Assembly: GCA_033030425.1 (NCBI GenBank)
Contig: JAUFSD010000009.1
Coordinates: 682,001-746,000, forward strand
Length of the DNA stretch: 64,000 bases
Source: Verpa conica
Taxonomy: Eukaryota > Ascomycota > Pezizomycetes > Pezizales > Morchellaceae
Reading direction: 5' to 3'
Each line of letters begins with the position of its first letter. The stretch's first letter is position 1. Below, in pieces: positions 1 through 12,598 of the stretch. The notes below the pieces were generated by a model. The model saw only the letters and a list, made by a program, of their open reading frames with translations, was not told the origin of the DNA and did not search any database. A program made the translations under genes and the position numbers.

Positions 1-491
1 AATGAGTGGTCTTATAGTCTCTCTACCATTGATATGGAATATGGAGCCAGAAAACGCTGGATGGTCGATTATAGAGCAGAGCGCACGCTGTAGGAAGGCT
101 TTAGACTTTTCTGGGGCTGCAGGGGTGTTTGCAAGAAGGAGTCCAACTTGGTGAAAGTGGGGTGCGAAGAGAGGAGTTTTCCAGGCTTTTATTGCGTCCT
201 TTTTAAAGTCGGGTTAACCATCTGAAAAAAACGCCTGAATATAAGAGGACTCACTAATGCTAGATCTCTATAGAAAGGGTCCTGATATTCTGCCCTAACA
301 ACCTTGTTCAAATCATGACCTGCAGAATATGGCGCTGGTATCTCTGAGCCCTTTTCGAGGACCTTAATGTTGCTATATCCAGCTTTAGCCAAATGGTATG
401 CGGTAGACAAGCCAAATGTGCCTGCACCGATAATGAGGATGGGGGCATGTTTGTCGATTCTTCGAGACATTATGAGGTCGATGAACTTCAA
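1..491 (-). CDS. FAD-dependent amine/amino-acid oxidase (sarcosine or fructosyl-amino-acid oxidase type), C-terminal part outside window
   Basis: The N-terminus holds a Rossmann dinucleotide-binding motif (PILIIGAGTFGLSTAYHLA) followed by VLEKG, as in DAO-family flavoproteins that oxidise secondary amines or glycated amino acids to give H2O2. Exon 1 is 255-491, a 56-bp intron lies at 199-254 (GTGAGT...AAAAAG), and exon 2 runs from 198 past the window start. The join gives YRDLALDAIKAWKTPLF and then FHQVGLLLANTP, the usual spacing in fructosyl-amine oxidases. Two start codons are possible, 491 (MKFIDLI) and 470 (MSRRID); the second places the Rossmann strand at the usual distance from the N-terminus. 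Substrate cannot be decided because the catalytic C-terminal half is missing. Confidence 0.8.
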
Positions 492-1188
492 GAATTAAAT
501 GTAGCTGCGGGGTTGCTGTGTACTCTAGTACAACGACTGCCCGCCCTAGAAACAGTTATCAAGCAACGCGTGGACAAATACACAATCCTGTCTCCGTCAT
601 GGCTTCTACGAGTCAATAATCAAGTATAATTTATTAAATCGGCAATGATACCATGTATAAGTCCTAGTTTCTTTTATTACTATTCAATACATGTATTTTA
701 CTAGACACAATTCCACAAACATAATGGGAGGATACATGCACTTCACTAAACTGAATATATAGGAGTGATATCCTAAAAGCTGTCGTAGGCTTTAATGTAA
801 TAACCTCAAAATTATTTGCGTAATTCAAACTTCAAACTATTCTATAAGAATACTAAAGTTTCCCAGACCCTACTTATTAATCATAATATAAATCATTTAA
901 TCGTTATGATACAGGAACTTTAAGCAGTTACTCCACGTAAATCGAGTGAGCAAGTATGCCTTTCTCAAAAATCCTAGTTCCCCCTGGAGCTCACCAGTTT
1001 GTATCTACAGCACAGATACTCCATATAAAAAGAAAGAAAAAACCTCGAACCAAGAAATGAAAGCCGTTGATCCCAGTCGGGATATAGTACACACTCTAAA
1101 CACCGTTTTTAAGAGCTCGTCCAGAATGATCACCAATTCCACCCTAAACAATAACTACCACCATTTCTAATATCGCAAAAATCAAGGC
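492..1188. other. Intergenic, AT-rich
   Basis: No convincing gene. It holds the 5' flank of the oxidase and the 3' flank of GLE1. The short open frame at 946-1170 has low complexity and no family resemblance. Confidence 0.6.
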
Positions 1189-3054
1189 TCAAGAATTTTT
1201 CCACCAATCCTCCTCCCTCAAGAATTTACCATATGCTTTGACGGCCTGCGCGCCACCAATCCCGAGCTCCACACCCTTGATAGCCCACTCGGTAATACAC
1301 AACTCGACAAGCTTCTTAGCCTGGTGTCCGTAAACGCCAACAAGTTTCTTAGCACCGACTTGCAAGAGTGTTTTCATTACAAAGAAGTGCGAATTGGTGA
1401 GCAAGTTCATTGGCTGATTTAGCAGGGAAGCGACTGCGTGCCAAAGATTGAAGATCGGATATGGATTGATCATCTTAGAGCTACCAAAATCTCTATAGTG
1501 CAAGAATTGGCCATATCAGTAATGCAGGAGGACTAACTGGGAAATAGGTTTGCAGTGACTAATTACCTTCCGGCGATAGCGGTATATCCCGCTGTCAACC
1601 CCACAAGAGAGTTAATATGAGTTTCCTCGGCTTCCCACTTGCCATCCTCATCAACTTTCCAGCCCAAACGTTTCCTGTCCTGTTCCGTGTCTTCAGGCCC
1701 AACTTCACCCCTCAAGATCGGGTTCTTCTTGAGAAGTCGAGCAATAATGATGTCGATGAAAGAGTTTCCGTTGATTGTTAATCCCTCACCGGCGAATGTA
1801 GCGATACAAGTAATACCGATTGGATCAGCAGTCTCAGGCTTGATAGAACACTCGGCCTCGACTTGCTTCACAAGTAGTTTCGCAAGTTCATTAACAGCCC
1901 AGACAAACGCGATAGGGATAGGCACCTCGCTACCAGAATTAGGACTAAAAAAGAAGTTACTTGCAGATATTGTTGGTCCGTTTGTATCTTGAAGAAGATC
2001 CATGAACGTTTGCTTGAAGAATTCACGCTGTTGGAATAATTAGTAAGACTGCGGGTAGGACATAGGGGATTAGGGAACTAACAACTGCGACTGTCTGAGC
2101 CTTCTCTCCATTTAACTGACCCAATTTTGGACGCAGCTCGCGACGTATAGCCATGAGATTTTTACTCTTCATGAATTGGGGTTCATTGCTGACATCTTGC
2201 CGCACTTTTTTGAGGGAAGCGAGGACCTTGCTGACGGCAGCCGATTCAGCACTCACACTCTTCCTGCCGTAGACCTGCGGACCAGTGTATTGTTGCGGCT
2301 GTTGCTGGTTCTGCTGTTCCTGTTTCTCTTGCTGCTTTACTGCATTGGCCTGCTCAACAGCTGCCTGTGCAGCTCGATCTTTTTCTGCCTTCTCCTCTTG
2401 CTGCCTCTTTAACTCGGCCTCCTTTTGCGCCGCCTCTTGCCTTCTCTTTTCCTCCTCAGCCCTCTGCTTTTCTGCCTGTACCCTCGCTAGTTCTTCTTGT
2501 TTTCGTCTCCGTTCCAACTCCTCTTGTTCTCGTTGACGTCGCTGCAATTCTTCTTGTCGAGCCTTTTCTTCTGCGGCTCTGCGAGCAGCCTCGGCAGCAG
2601 CCCTGGCTTGTCGTTCCCGCTCCTCCCGCTCCAATTGAGCTCGCCTAACTTCTTCAGCCCGCCTACACTCGAAGATGTGTCTGACCTTTTGCTGAAATCT
2701 CTCCTCGAGGGCTGCAGCCTCCTCTGCATTAAAACGGTTCTTCTCGAGGTAAAAATTAATTTCATGATTGGTTTTCTTATCGTTGTTGTTAAGAGCGCCA
2801 GCAATTGTGTACTCGTGAGCCTTGAGATCGAGCGTCTTCAGTCGGTTGGCAAGTGACTGCGAGTGTGAAACAGAATTGCTCTTCCCGTAGCATTTAGAGA
2901 TGGGCGACATCCCATAGAAACTTTGGCTCTCATAGCTACTGATATCTCTGAACAGATCGTCGTCATCGGTTGATTCTGTCTCTGACCACTCACCATCGGA
3001 TTCGGGTAGAGGCATTGTAGCCGCTCCAGGGCTCCACGGGAATGAGGGAGACAT
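1189..3054 (-). CDS. GLE1: mRNA export factor Gle1
   Basis: Gle1 sits on the cytoplasmic face of the nuclear pore and, with inositol hexakisphosphate, activates the DEAD-box ATPase Dbp5 in mRNA export. Three exons are seen: 2083-3054, 1567-2027 and 1189-1492, with introns of 55 and 74 bp (donors GTTAGT and GTAATT). The phases close to give 578 residues. Residues about 105-240 form a long charged coiled coil rich in E, R, K and Q. The C-terminal GLE1 domain follows, with LRPKLGQLNGEKAQT, then LLVKQVEAECSIKPETADP, and later GWKVDEDGKWEAEE. The last exon ends in FLREEDWWKNS. Order and spacing match fungal Gle1. The next gene leftwards, an oxidase, is on the same strand but unrelated. Confidence 0.9.
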
Positions 3055-3888
3055 GCTGAAGTGGTTATAATTTTTTACACGGTCCTATAAAATCCTATGG
3101 AGCACTGGGTGATAAGCACTTCTAGTTCATGAGGAAGAGAAGCGAGGATAAGACGGTCCGCCGCCGGACAAAGTTGTGGAGAGTGGGTTTGAGCGAGCGG
3201 AGGAGTAAAAACAAGAGACAATGGGAACCGTTGACTCGACGGTGGGGAGTGCGAATAACATACCGATTGGAGGCCTGAGGTTGTAGTATTAATGTTGGTG
3301 TTGGTGTTGGTGTCGTCAGGTATTGTATGGTGGGAGGCTGGGATGATGCGAGAGCTGGCGGTTGGTCGCTTAGCTGCCACACGAGGTCACGGGTATGGCT
3401 AGACAAGGCAAACAAGCCTTAGAAGCCACACAGAGTCGCATTCAATTCAGGGCTTAGGGCCAGAGTATTACATAGTTGGATGCATTCTGAGTATGGGTAT
3501 GCATATGTACTTTCAATGGCTGGGGGCCTACTATTCTGGCTTGCTACATATATGTACCCTACGAGACATCCCAATCTATGCAGTCATGACGTATGAAATT
3601 ACATATAGTGCTAGTTACCCCAATGCGTTATATTATGTATGTACCCAATTTATTGAAGTACAGTTACCACATATATAACTTTCATCAGAGAAAATTGAAA
3701 GACAAGTTCTTAAAAGGTTACATTAGTCTTCCCAATAGGTGTGATACGCGTACACCATTAAACGTAAGCTGTCCCAGAAAATACAGGCCTTCCTTCCAGG
3801 AATAACACCAGTAATACCCATAAATAAAAACATACCAAGAGAGAGGGGAACTCCAACCATCGCATAAAACCACCAGAAGCATCATACT
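3055..3888. other. Intergenic between GLE1 and SPT3
   Basis: GLE1 promoter and 5' UTR side (3055-3420, with a GGTGTT-type low-complexity stretch near 3294-3312), then AT-rich spacer. Small open frames are not supported by any family. Confidence 0.6.
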
Positions 3889-4951
3889 CTATACAAGTGT
3901 CAATCTAGACTTGACAACTCCTCCAGAAAAGTTCCTCATAGCTTTCATTTTCGGTCTCGGGGTTTGTAGTCTCCTGAAAGCCTCCTCAACATGTCTCGCT
4001 TCAACAGCAGTCCTCCCTTCCTCAGCATGGAAAAGAAATTTCTCCCTTTTCCTCTTGCGACTCTTCTCCCGGCTTTGCATAAGGACCTGGTCTTCTGCCT
4101 CCTTGACTCTCAACGCCTCCTCAGTTAATGTCTGGACGATCTCAAATGTCAAGAAACCGAGGATATCAACAATATCATCGTTTGGTTTTGCCTCTGTGAC
4201 CGTTCCAAAACCCGCCCACTCCCTAAAGCGCTTTCCTTTCCTAAAGGTAAACGATGCCTGTCTACACTCCGACCAGTGTACGTATTCATCCCTCGTCATC
4301 CCCCTAGTCCTTTCATCTGCATTCTTCAATCTCTGCAAAGTCGCATAGTTTGCTTCTACTTCATCTTCATCTTCATCCTCCTCCCTCTCTGGCACTTGCT
4401 CCGAGAAATAACTAGCGACCTCCCATGGTAGCCCAATTTTCGCTTTCCGCTGCTTCATCTGCATTGGACCTCCACCACCCGCGATTCCAGCCGCTGCATC
4501 GTCGAGTAGATCCGCAGGGTCGGGCGCACCAGCTCCACCGTTAGGATCTTGCTCTTTGGCAGTTTTGCGAACGTCCTTCCAGGAGAGGTAAGTACGCAAG
4601 CGGGAAACCTTAGCTTTGTCGTGGCGAATAAGGAATATTAGGTCATCTGTGGATATAGAACGGGAACCGCGACGAGCGGCTTGTGTTGTGCATTGGAGGA
4701 GCTATAGGTGCGTGTTAATTAGGCGAAACCTAGTAAGGAGCTATAGGATAGCTATACCATCTCGATGACTTGGCCGCGGACTATTTCTTCAATTATCCCA
4801 GTTGTTTCAGCGTTTGGTTCGCCGGTTTCACCAGAGACGAACATCATCTGGGATATAATTAGCATAATTACGTGTATGGGAGCTAGGGGCTAAATACCTG
4901 CTGGATCTCCACGCGATACTTGAATTTATCTTTATCATTACCTCCCGACAT
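3889..4951 (-). CDS. SPT3: SAGA complex subunit Spt3
   Basis: Spt3 is the SAGA coactivator subunit that contacts TBP; its N- and C-terminal histone folds resemble TAF13 and TAF11. Exons are 4898-4951, 4758-4847 and 3889-4701, with all junctions in phase 0, giving 318 residues. The N-terminus reads [31 protein letters not shown], then [20 protein letters not shown] and [13 protein letters not shown], the diagnostic Spt3 histone fold. The middle has an acidic run ([12 protein letters not shown]). The C-terminus has [23 protein letters not shown], the second histone-fold helix set. Length is close to yeast Spt3. The tiny first exon (54 nt) is fixed by the match to the family N-terminus. Confidence 0.93.
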
Positions 4952-7198
4952 TGTGGATTATAAATAATAATGGCAGCGGTGACGACTATATGTAACTTGG
5001 AAACACAGCAGCCAGGGCATATAGTGGGGGTAGTAAGTGAGGATGGAGATAGCTGGGGAAGGCTCACGCCCACTATGGGATCTAGTAAACAGGCCGGGTA
5101 ACAAAGTATAGGTTCCTCGCTTTACTATATAGCCGCAACTTGATTGACTATGAGCCTCACGTTGCGCGTATTTGTCATACTCAACCATAAGCCTGTTACT
5201 TCAATCTGATATCTATAAGTGTAAGGGTTCTGACAGTCTAGTATTTACAACTAGGCTGTCAAAACCGAGGGTCGTGGCCACTAAATCCTTTTTGTCTTTT
5301 AAGTCGCTTAAGCGCAGTGCAGGTGTACCTATAGAAAGCAGGCTTAAGTCTATCTAGTAGAGAGTTATAAAAATAAGGTACGGCTGTCGGTTTAAGTTTC
5401 CTTGACCTTTCCCGAGTGTAGTTAATCAACACCGACCGATTTTCTGTGGCCCCGCCGACCGCCCAGACACCAACTCCTATTATACTTAAACCTAGTCTAG
5501 CGGGAGCGCTCTTGGTACTAGGGCTAGGTTTTCTGTAGTGGCCCCGGGCAGGACTCAAAATCACTACCCAGAGAAATAGGGAATATCATCAAAAATATTT
5601 CATACTAAATATGTGAACCATATATGTATATTTATTCTCTATATTTTTATTTATAGTTGGTTTAGTTATAAAAAAATTTCATAACGGAATTTTACCCATT
5701 ATTATCAGTCTTTCCCCTGAGGACTATATGTATGTACATCTATTTTTTGCATGCTTAGGCGGAAGAGCAACCCCTAGGCCAAAAGAATCCTAGAATACCT
5801 CCATACCCTGACTAGCGCACGTATATATTCCCAAGGCAAAGAGACTCGATTATTTTGAAGCTCAGAATATCGCCTGCAGTGACAAAAAGAGGCTTTATTT
5901 ATGTTCGCTACCTGGGAAAATTTGGGAAGATAAAGATTAATATATAAGATACAGATTACTTTTTGTTTTTTATAGCAGTTCCTCTGAGTGGGCTATGTGT
6001 GACGAACTCTATGACATTAGAGCTGCGTGACGCGGTCCTGAGATAAAGCCCAAATAGTCTCTTTGTATGCGGCGTGTCGCTCAAAGATAAAGGAATTTAT
6101 ATCTCAAAGCGTACAATATAACTACATATCTCGCTAGCTAGGAGAGATACTCTAATAAAGGTTTCAAGAGCCTTAATGGCTATAGCTAGCTCCTAGTCAT
6201 ATACCCCCCGTCGTTATCCTAACCACCAAATAGGCAGCTCCTTATCTAACCACTTCAACATTCTCTAACCAGAGGGACCCCGAGTGAGAATCTGTGGACC
6301 AAAAGCATTTTATACTAATTATTATTCCTTTCTTTCGCTCATGGATTATATTCTGTAACAAATACTAATTGTAAGTATTATATGTCTCGCTATAACTTCT
6401 CTAAGCGGTGAGCATATAAGTATTTATCGTTTGATTAGCCTAATTCACATCCGTAAAGCTATGGTTGAGGTACAAATAAATTTTTAGGTGGGAAATCGAG
6501 TGCTTGTTCATGCTTCAGTCATAATTACAGCTCCCCTATCATCAACACTTCAGCCTGCAACTGCATGTAGGTACACACTTAGCGAGTATATTTCCTCTAC
6601 TAATAAATAATATATCACTAGACCGGGGCTGGAGCCAATCGTGGAATCGACTAGGGCGGCTCAAATCAAAAGGTTGCTATACCTAGCTAGGGGGACTGTG
6701 TCTGTGCCTGCGTCTTTGGCAACGGTTTCGGCATACATTAAGGTATTCGGGTATTGAAAGCTGCAGTGCCAAGATTGAGGGTTTTCTCGTTGTAAACTTG
6801 TAATAGCAGCGGGATCTAGCGCCGGGCATCGGCACCGCACTGATCGAGCGGTAACCCGAGCCCGGCATGGAGAGTTGTGGGACCCCACGCGACGACTCTA
6901 GCCCCGGGGCTACAACATATCAAACCGGAGGGGTATCATATATTCAAACATACATGTAGTTTTCAATTCGTCTCTTGGGTCACTGGCAGCCAAGTGCAAT
7001 AAGTTGGGTGCATTTCGCCCCCATGCTCATCCAAGAGAGAGAAAGGGAAAGAAAAAAGCAAGTGAATGTGCAACACCCCTAGAAAAGCTTACTAAGTAAA
7101 CTCAGACCTTGATAACTCACGTGCTACACTAACTTCCTTTCTGGGATCGGCACGCATCAATAACGTCGCCGCCCAGGCAGCACGCGACGAGCTCAGAA
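4952..7198. other. Long AT-rich intergenic region with unrecognisable relics
   Basis: About 2.2 kb between SPT3 and the orphan gene. No open frame longer than about 100 codons resembles a family. A GC-rich island at about 6620-6910 is bounded by imperfect inverted copies of a CCGGGGCT-type motif (near 6624 and 6899), possibly a worn MITE. The rest is AT-rich, like old mutated transposon DNA. Confidence 0.4.
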
Positions 7199-7956
7199 AT
7201 GATCAAGAGCACAACATCTAACGTCCCCACTGTTCCCACTGTACATATGCGGCCACGCCGAATAACCGCAGAGACCATGCCAGCAGAAGACTCGCCCCCG
7301 ACGTCCCCAGACACCAAGATCAAGCCGAAAGAACTCGAGTGTCCCATCTCCGAATGCACCAAACGGTTCACCGGTGAAAGGGGCATCAGGGGCCATCTCG
7401 CCCTCTATAAGGAACGCTTCCAAGAGTTCGCGTACAACTCCTCGCTCGATCTGATCTCTATCTCATCCGGTGTTAACCGTGAAGAGCTTGATAATAAAAG
7501 GAAGAAGAAACGGAAGAAGGAGAAGGATCCGCCGGAAAGTGGGAAGGAGAGTTTTGAGTACCTCAGTGCGCATTACCAAGAATGGAAATCGCGATATGGT
7601 GAGACGTTGATCCTCTCATTGCAATCAAGTTCTAGTAAAATTTTCTTTTCTCTTGATTATTTCTTCTGGCTCACGCTAACTGTTACAACGACAAAAAAAA
7701 AATAGACGTCCCAAAGAAACCTTTTAAAGAACGACATCGCGAAGCTGCTACAAAGTACCGTGTCAACAACAAAGATAAGGTTAGGAAGATGGTCAAACTG
7801 AGCAAATTCAGAGCCAAGGCAAAAAGGCAAGGGCTTAGTGATGAAGATGCGGAAGCGAAGGCGCAGGAGTGGATCAAGGAGTGGGAGAGAAAGCAGCCTG
7901 AGAGAAAACCAGTCTCAAAAAGGGAAAGCCTCGAAGATGAGCAGGATGAGCCCTGA
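7199..7956 (+). CDS. Orphan basic protein with degenerate C2H2-like finger
   Basis: Not recognised. Two exons, 7199-7598 and 7706-7956, joined by an intron with GTGAGA donor and AAATAG acceptor, give 216 residues. Near residues 50-75 the pattern ECPISECTKRF...GIRGHLALYKERF looks like a C2H2 finger, but the second zinc histidine is replaced, so zinc binding is doubtful. A strongly basic run (KRKKKRKKEK) follows. The second exon is rich in K, R and E (KERHREAATKYR, DKVRKMVKLSKFRAKAKRQ) and resembles the charged, coil-forming tails of lineage-specific nuclear proteins. Coding is supported by the long frame, splice signals and continuous composition on both sides of the intron. Function unknown. 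Confidence 0.6.
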
Positions 7957-8900
7957 ATACTGAATACTGAGATTGAGAGGGCGGAGGGCCATGTTTCTTA
8001 GGAGTTGGAGTGGTATTGGGATAACAAATTGTAATGACTGAACTTGATAGCTGCGATGCGAATCTTATTGCTAAATTTTATGCCTCTCTTATACGCGGCT
8101 AGGAGGTAATGATAGAAATTTCATCCTCATCTGTACTTGGCAAAGAGGTAATGATTTTAAGGGTTTATTTGTTGGATAACCGGTAGCTAGACCGCTTTGA
8201 ATCAGCCGCCAATTCCCCACCATTTCTCGCATTTACGTGCGATCGTGCGATAGATCGCCCCCCAAAATTAAGCATTATTCATTAGTTATACTTATATCCT
8301 TAAGCCGAATATATATAGTAATGGAGTTGGCGGAAGATATTAAGATTTAATTATACAAATGACTAGGACAATACAACTATCATGGGCTATAGCAAAGCAA
8401 TGGCAGCATGTAACTATTGTAGACTTGGAAGGAAACATTAGCCTGAACTCGTTCTTCGCTTATACAAACTGAGCTCTATATTTGGTGATAGAAGAAATTA
8501 GCTCTGGTATAGAGCTTGGGGTTTTACTTACCTTATCTTGCGATATAGATAAGATTGATATAGATTCTATAGCAGTGGTAAGAAAACCTGGAAATAGGGT
8601 CATTCACTTTAGACTTTGTCCTAAACAAGATATCGAGTTGCTAGGACATACAGTCGCAACTCTGCCTAAAGTTAGTAGTATTTTATTTACCTCTAGAATA
8701 TAGGGATCTATCTCAGAAGTAATGTATTTTAACGTAAGAAGAATTCGTGTAACTGTAAACCGAGCCAAATTGCATCACAAGGCATATATTCGAAATGGAA
8801 AACAAGTAGCCGTCACGGAATGATCATGACGAGAGCAAGGTATGCCTTCACAACGAAAATCAGGGAGAAAACCCCTTGCTAATATTTCGATTCCAACACT
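7957..8900. other. Intergenic between orphan gene and PRE3
   Basis: 3' flanks of two convergent genes. A 73-codon frame at 8482-8703 on the plus strand has normal-looking composition (CDIDKIDIDSIAVVRKPG) but no start context or family match; it could be a small gene fragment or transposon relic. Confidence 0.45.
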
Positions 8901-9968
8901 CTATTTACCATCGCCCGCGTAACCTTCATCTGGGAAGAAGATCTTTCTCTCCGCACCTCTATCAGTGAGCACAACCATCCTAATAACACCCCCGGAGCTT
9001 CCATCCCACTTTATGGCCTCTGATAATGCTCCTTTGACGAATTCTATACACTCGCCCTCGGTAAAATTCTCCTTCCAGTTGGCGTCACAATAACCGTAGA
9101 TGTATGTTGAACCGGAGCCACCAATAGCATAGCGCTGCTTGTGAAGCGAACCGCCTAGTGGGATGGAGTAGACTTCACCTCCATGGCGCTTATCGTAACC
9201 GGCAATAATGATACCGGCACTCAGTTGGTCCTTGTTGGAGTAGCAGAGTTCTTGGAAAAGAGCAGCGGCAATTTGAGTAGCCGGGGGTTCGGCATTTTGG
9301 ACACTGGATTTTACATGTTAGGCTTATTCTACCGTCCCATAACTCGTGGGATAAGCTGTTAGAAGTAAAGGATCTCAGAACGTACTTATACATCTGTAGA
9401 TAGTAGTGAACAATATCAGCGATGGCCTGGGTATCGGCGGCTGAACCCGAGCTATATAAATAATCAATACCCTCTAAATTACTTAGATTTTTAGAAGAAA
9501 CTAACCGACAGCACCAAATAGTATCATGGACTTGAGTAAGCTTGTCTGTTACTCTGTTCGCAATGTAGGACCCAGTGGTTGTTCGAGAGTCGGCACCTGC
9601 AGTTTCGCCATTACTGTCAGTCCATTCCATCCATCTCAAACCTATAAAGGGCAGGACATACCAAGGACAACACCACCATCAAATATCGCCGCCATACTGT
9701 ATATACCAATTAGCATGAAATGGAAGAGGACTTGTTGAATCGAAATCTCGATGCTTACATGGAAGTTCCCAAGCTGCAAATGTAAATTAGCTACTAATCC
9801 TCGATAAAAACATGAAGAGATAGATGAAAACTGACTTTACTTCACCCTTCTTTAGATGCTCCATGTCAACATGGATGCCATCTAACTATTCAGTCAGTAT
9901 CAGTTCAGTCATGAGCGAAGGTGTATTGACTGACCTACGCTCAGGTTACCTGTAGGTCGTGAATTCAT
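8901..9968 (-). CDS. PRE3: 20S proteasome subunit beta1 (caspase-like catalytic subunit)
   Basis: Beta1 is one of three proteolytic subunits of the 20S core. Seven exons: 9939-9968, 9836-9885, 9759-9773, 9662-9696, 9506-9596, 9386-9451 and 8901-9303. They sum to 690 nt (229 residues) with all phases consistent. After a short propeptide ([27 protein letters not shown]) comes LGTSIMA, with the catalytic Thr after the GEVNLG cleavage site, then [68 protein letters not shown] and [15 protein letters not shown]. These are beta1-specific signatures. One exon is only 15 nt. The gene is divergent from SLY1, 311 bp away. Confidence 0.96.
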
Positions 9969-10279
9969 GATGGATCTTGTATAGATAGAGAGCTCCTGTG
10001 GGGTATTATGAGATAGGTAGATGCAATGGCGACTGGGGAACGCGAATACACCAGCTCGGAGGTGAGGTTATTGGTAATTGCGGGCACCCACCGCTGGGGG
10101 TGTTACCCGGAGGTGGAGGGGCTAAGATCTTATCTTGATAATCTGGCCCTTCGCATCATTGCATGGAAGGTGGCTCTTTCGACTGTCCTCCACCTCCACT
10201 ACTTTATTCAATCCATTCAACTACAATTTTGTTACCACCTTCACCATATACTGGAAAGTGTTATCTGTATTACGAAAAT
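9969..10279. promoter_or_regulatory. Shared divergent promoter of PRE3 and SLY1
   Basis: The two start codons are 311 bp apart on opposite strands, so promoter elements of both genes must lie here. An in-frame open stretch from 10026 reads into SLY1 exon 2 but does not match the Sly1 N-terminus. I see no confident Rpn4-type proteasome box. Confidence 0.55.
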
Positions 10280-12598
10280 ATGGCTACATCGCGTCAAACT
10301 CTACGGGATCGTCAAGTCGGTAGGTGTGTACTCTTCGGCCAGTGGTACTAGCTTAGCTCCATGCTCCCCCACAGTCTTACTGATTGATTCTGTGTCTCTA
10401 CCTGCAGCCTCCATCGAGAAGATCCTCAATCTGAATCATGACCAAACAAAGCATGAATCTGAAGTGAATGGCCTCATCCCATCTTCCACCCCGATCCTAA
10501 ATGAGGAGGGAGAGCCTATATGGAAGGTTCTTGTTTTCGACAACCTCGGCCGTGATGTCATTTCGTCCGTCCTCAGAGTACAGGATCTCAGGAATTTTGG
10601 GGTCACTATACATCTCAATCTACATACGCCACGCCATCCCATTCCGGATGTCCCAGTAGTTTACTTAGTCGAGCCGACCCCCGAGAATATCAATGCGATT
10701 TCCACGGACCTTTCAAAGAATCTGTATGATACTGCATATGTCAACTTTCTCTCCTCAGTTCCCCGCGCACTACTCGAAGATTTTGCAGCGACTACAGCTC
10801 AGAATAATACATCTGAGAAAATTGCACAAGTATACGATCAGTATTTAAATTTTGTGGTCTCCGAACCAGACTTGTTTAGTTTGAACTTGAAGGATGTATA
10901 CTATACCTTGAACTCAGCTCAAGTAGCAAACACTGTCATCGAGGAGACAATCGACAAAGTTGTCGGGGGTTTATTCTCTGTGGCTGTTACAATGGGAACC
11001 ATCCCTATAATCCGGGCCCCCAAGGGAAATGCTGCAGAATTTATAGCTCAGAAGCTTGACCGGAAGCTTCGCGATCATGTTCTCAACTCTCGTGACAACA
11101 ACTTGTTTTCGACTCGTGCGGGTTCAAATACTACTCCAGCATCCCGCCCAGTCTTGATTATTGTTGACCGCAACATTGATCTTATCCCGATGTTGTCGCA
11201 CTCTTGGACTTATCAGTCCTTGGTTCACGATGTGCTAAACATGCGTTTGAATCGAATCACTGTGGAAACTATTGACGACGATGGGAAAGTGGGAAAGAAG
11301 AGCTACGACCTTAACTCTAACGATTTCTTCTGGGCAAGGAATGCTGGTGTACCGTTCCCGCAGGTTGCGGAAGATATTGATGCGGAGTTGACGAGATATA
11401 AAGAAGATGTTGCTGAGATTACAAAAAAGACTGGTACAAGTTCGCTAGAGGATTTGCAAAGGTAAATCTTTGTTTTATGATATTTTCAGACTATTTGACT
11501 TATAACCCTGAAAAGCGACGTTGGCTCTTCGGCACAACACCTCAAAGCAGCAATTACCCAATTGCCAGAATTACGCGATAGAAAGGCAACACTCGATATG
11601 CACATGAATATCGCACACGCGCTTCTCAAGGGGATTAAAGAACGCCAACTCGATAGCTTCTTCCAAATTGAGGAAAACATCACTAGGCAAACCAAAGCAC
11701 AGCTTTTGGAGGTCATAAACGACCTAGAAAGGAAGAATCCTGTAGATAAGATGCGGATGTTCATAATTTGGTACCTAAGTACCGAGAACATCGTGAGCAA
11801 AGGTGATATGAATGAATATGAAGCTGCCTTGAAGAACGCTGGCTGTGACCTGGCATCATTGACATATGTCAAGAAGTATGTATTTTCTATGCTTAAATAA
11901 TTTGTGTGATTGGATTCTTACGGAGACTTTAGGGTGCGTGAGATTACAAAAATGACAATGATGGCTTCAGCACCATCTCAACCCCCTGCACAAACCACCG
12001 GTGGTGATCTCTTTAAGGGATTTAGTTCAATTAACAGGGTATGTGGTTTTTTGCATCGTCTGTCTAGGATATTCAAAAATACTAATATTCAACATAGTTG
12101 ACCGACCGATTAAAAGACGGAGCGCTCGGAGGAGGATTCGAAAATTTGATCTCAGGAGTAAAGAACTTTCTTCCTGTCAACAAAGATCTTACTATTACAA
12201 AAATAGTTGAGTCTCTCATGGACCCCACATCATCGTCCACCTCGGCACTCGCAAAGACAGAGAACTATCTCTATTTCGATCCTCGCTCATCCACTGCACG
12301 TGGCACTACTGGTGCTCCAGCTGGAGCAGCCAGGCTTGGGCCAGATGGAAAACCGATTACAGGAGGACCCACGTTTGGGCAACGCCGTCAAGGGTTCACG
12401 GAGGCTGTCGTATTTACCGTTGGGGGTGGTAATATGGAAGAGTATGGGAATTTGCAAGAGTGGAGCAGAAGGAATAATGCTGGTGCTGCTGGAAACTCTG
12501 CTATTGTCAGACGTAAGGTTGTTTATGGTAGTACGGAGTTGATAAATGCGGAAAAATTTGCAGACAGTGAGCTAAAGAGACTTGGGGAAGAAGGCTAA
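10280..12598 (+). CDS. SLY1: Sec1/Munc18-family protein Sly1
   Basis: Sly1 binds the syntaxin Sed5 and promotes SNARE assembly in ER-Golgi transport. Exons are 10280-10319, 10408-11461, 11516-11875, 11933-12038 and 12098-12598, totalling 2061 nt and 686 residues. The spliced start MATSRQTLRDRQVASIEKIL matches the Sly1 N-terminal region (LRDxQ...ILK-L). Later come WKVLVFDNLGRDVISSVLRV, VVYLVEPTPENI, AQVYDQYLNFVVSEPDLFSL, GTIPIIRAPKG, IIVDRNIDLIPMLSHSWTYQ, NDFFWARN, VGGGNMEEYGNLQEW and VVYGSTELINAEKF, collinear with yeast Sly1. The small 40-nt first exon was chosen over the in-frame upstream open stretch for that reason. Confidence 0.95.

Noticed and set aside
2176..2856. Open frames on the plus strand opposite GLE1
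   Set aside because: Low-complexity shadows (L, C and S runs) of the E/Q/R-rich Gle1 coiled coil.
6620..6910. A GC-rich tRNA or MITE
   Set aside because: Inverted ends are imperfect and no target duplication or tRNA fold could be shown, so it is only mentioned within the intergenic entry.
10026..10279. Longer SLY1 N-terminus from the in-frame ATG at 10026
   Set aside because: The sequence has no similarity to Sly1, whereas the spliced start at 10280 matches the family.
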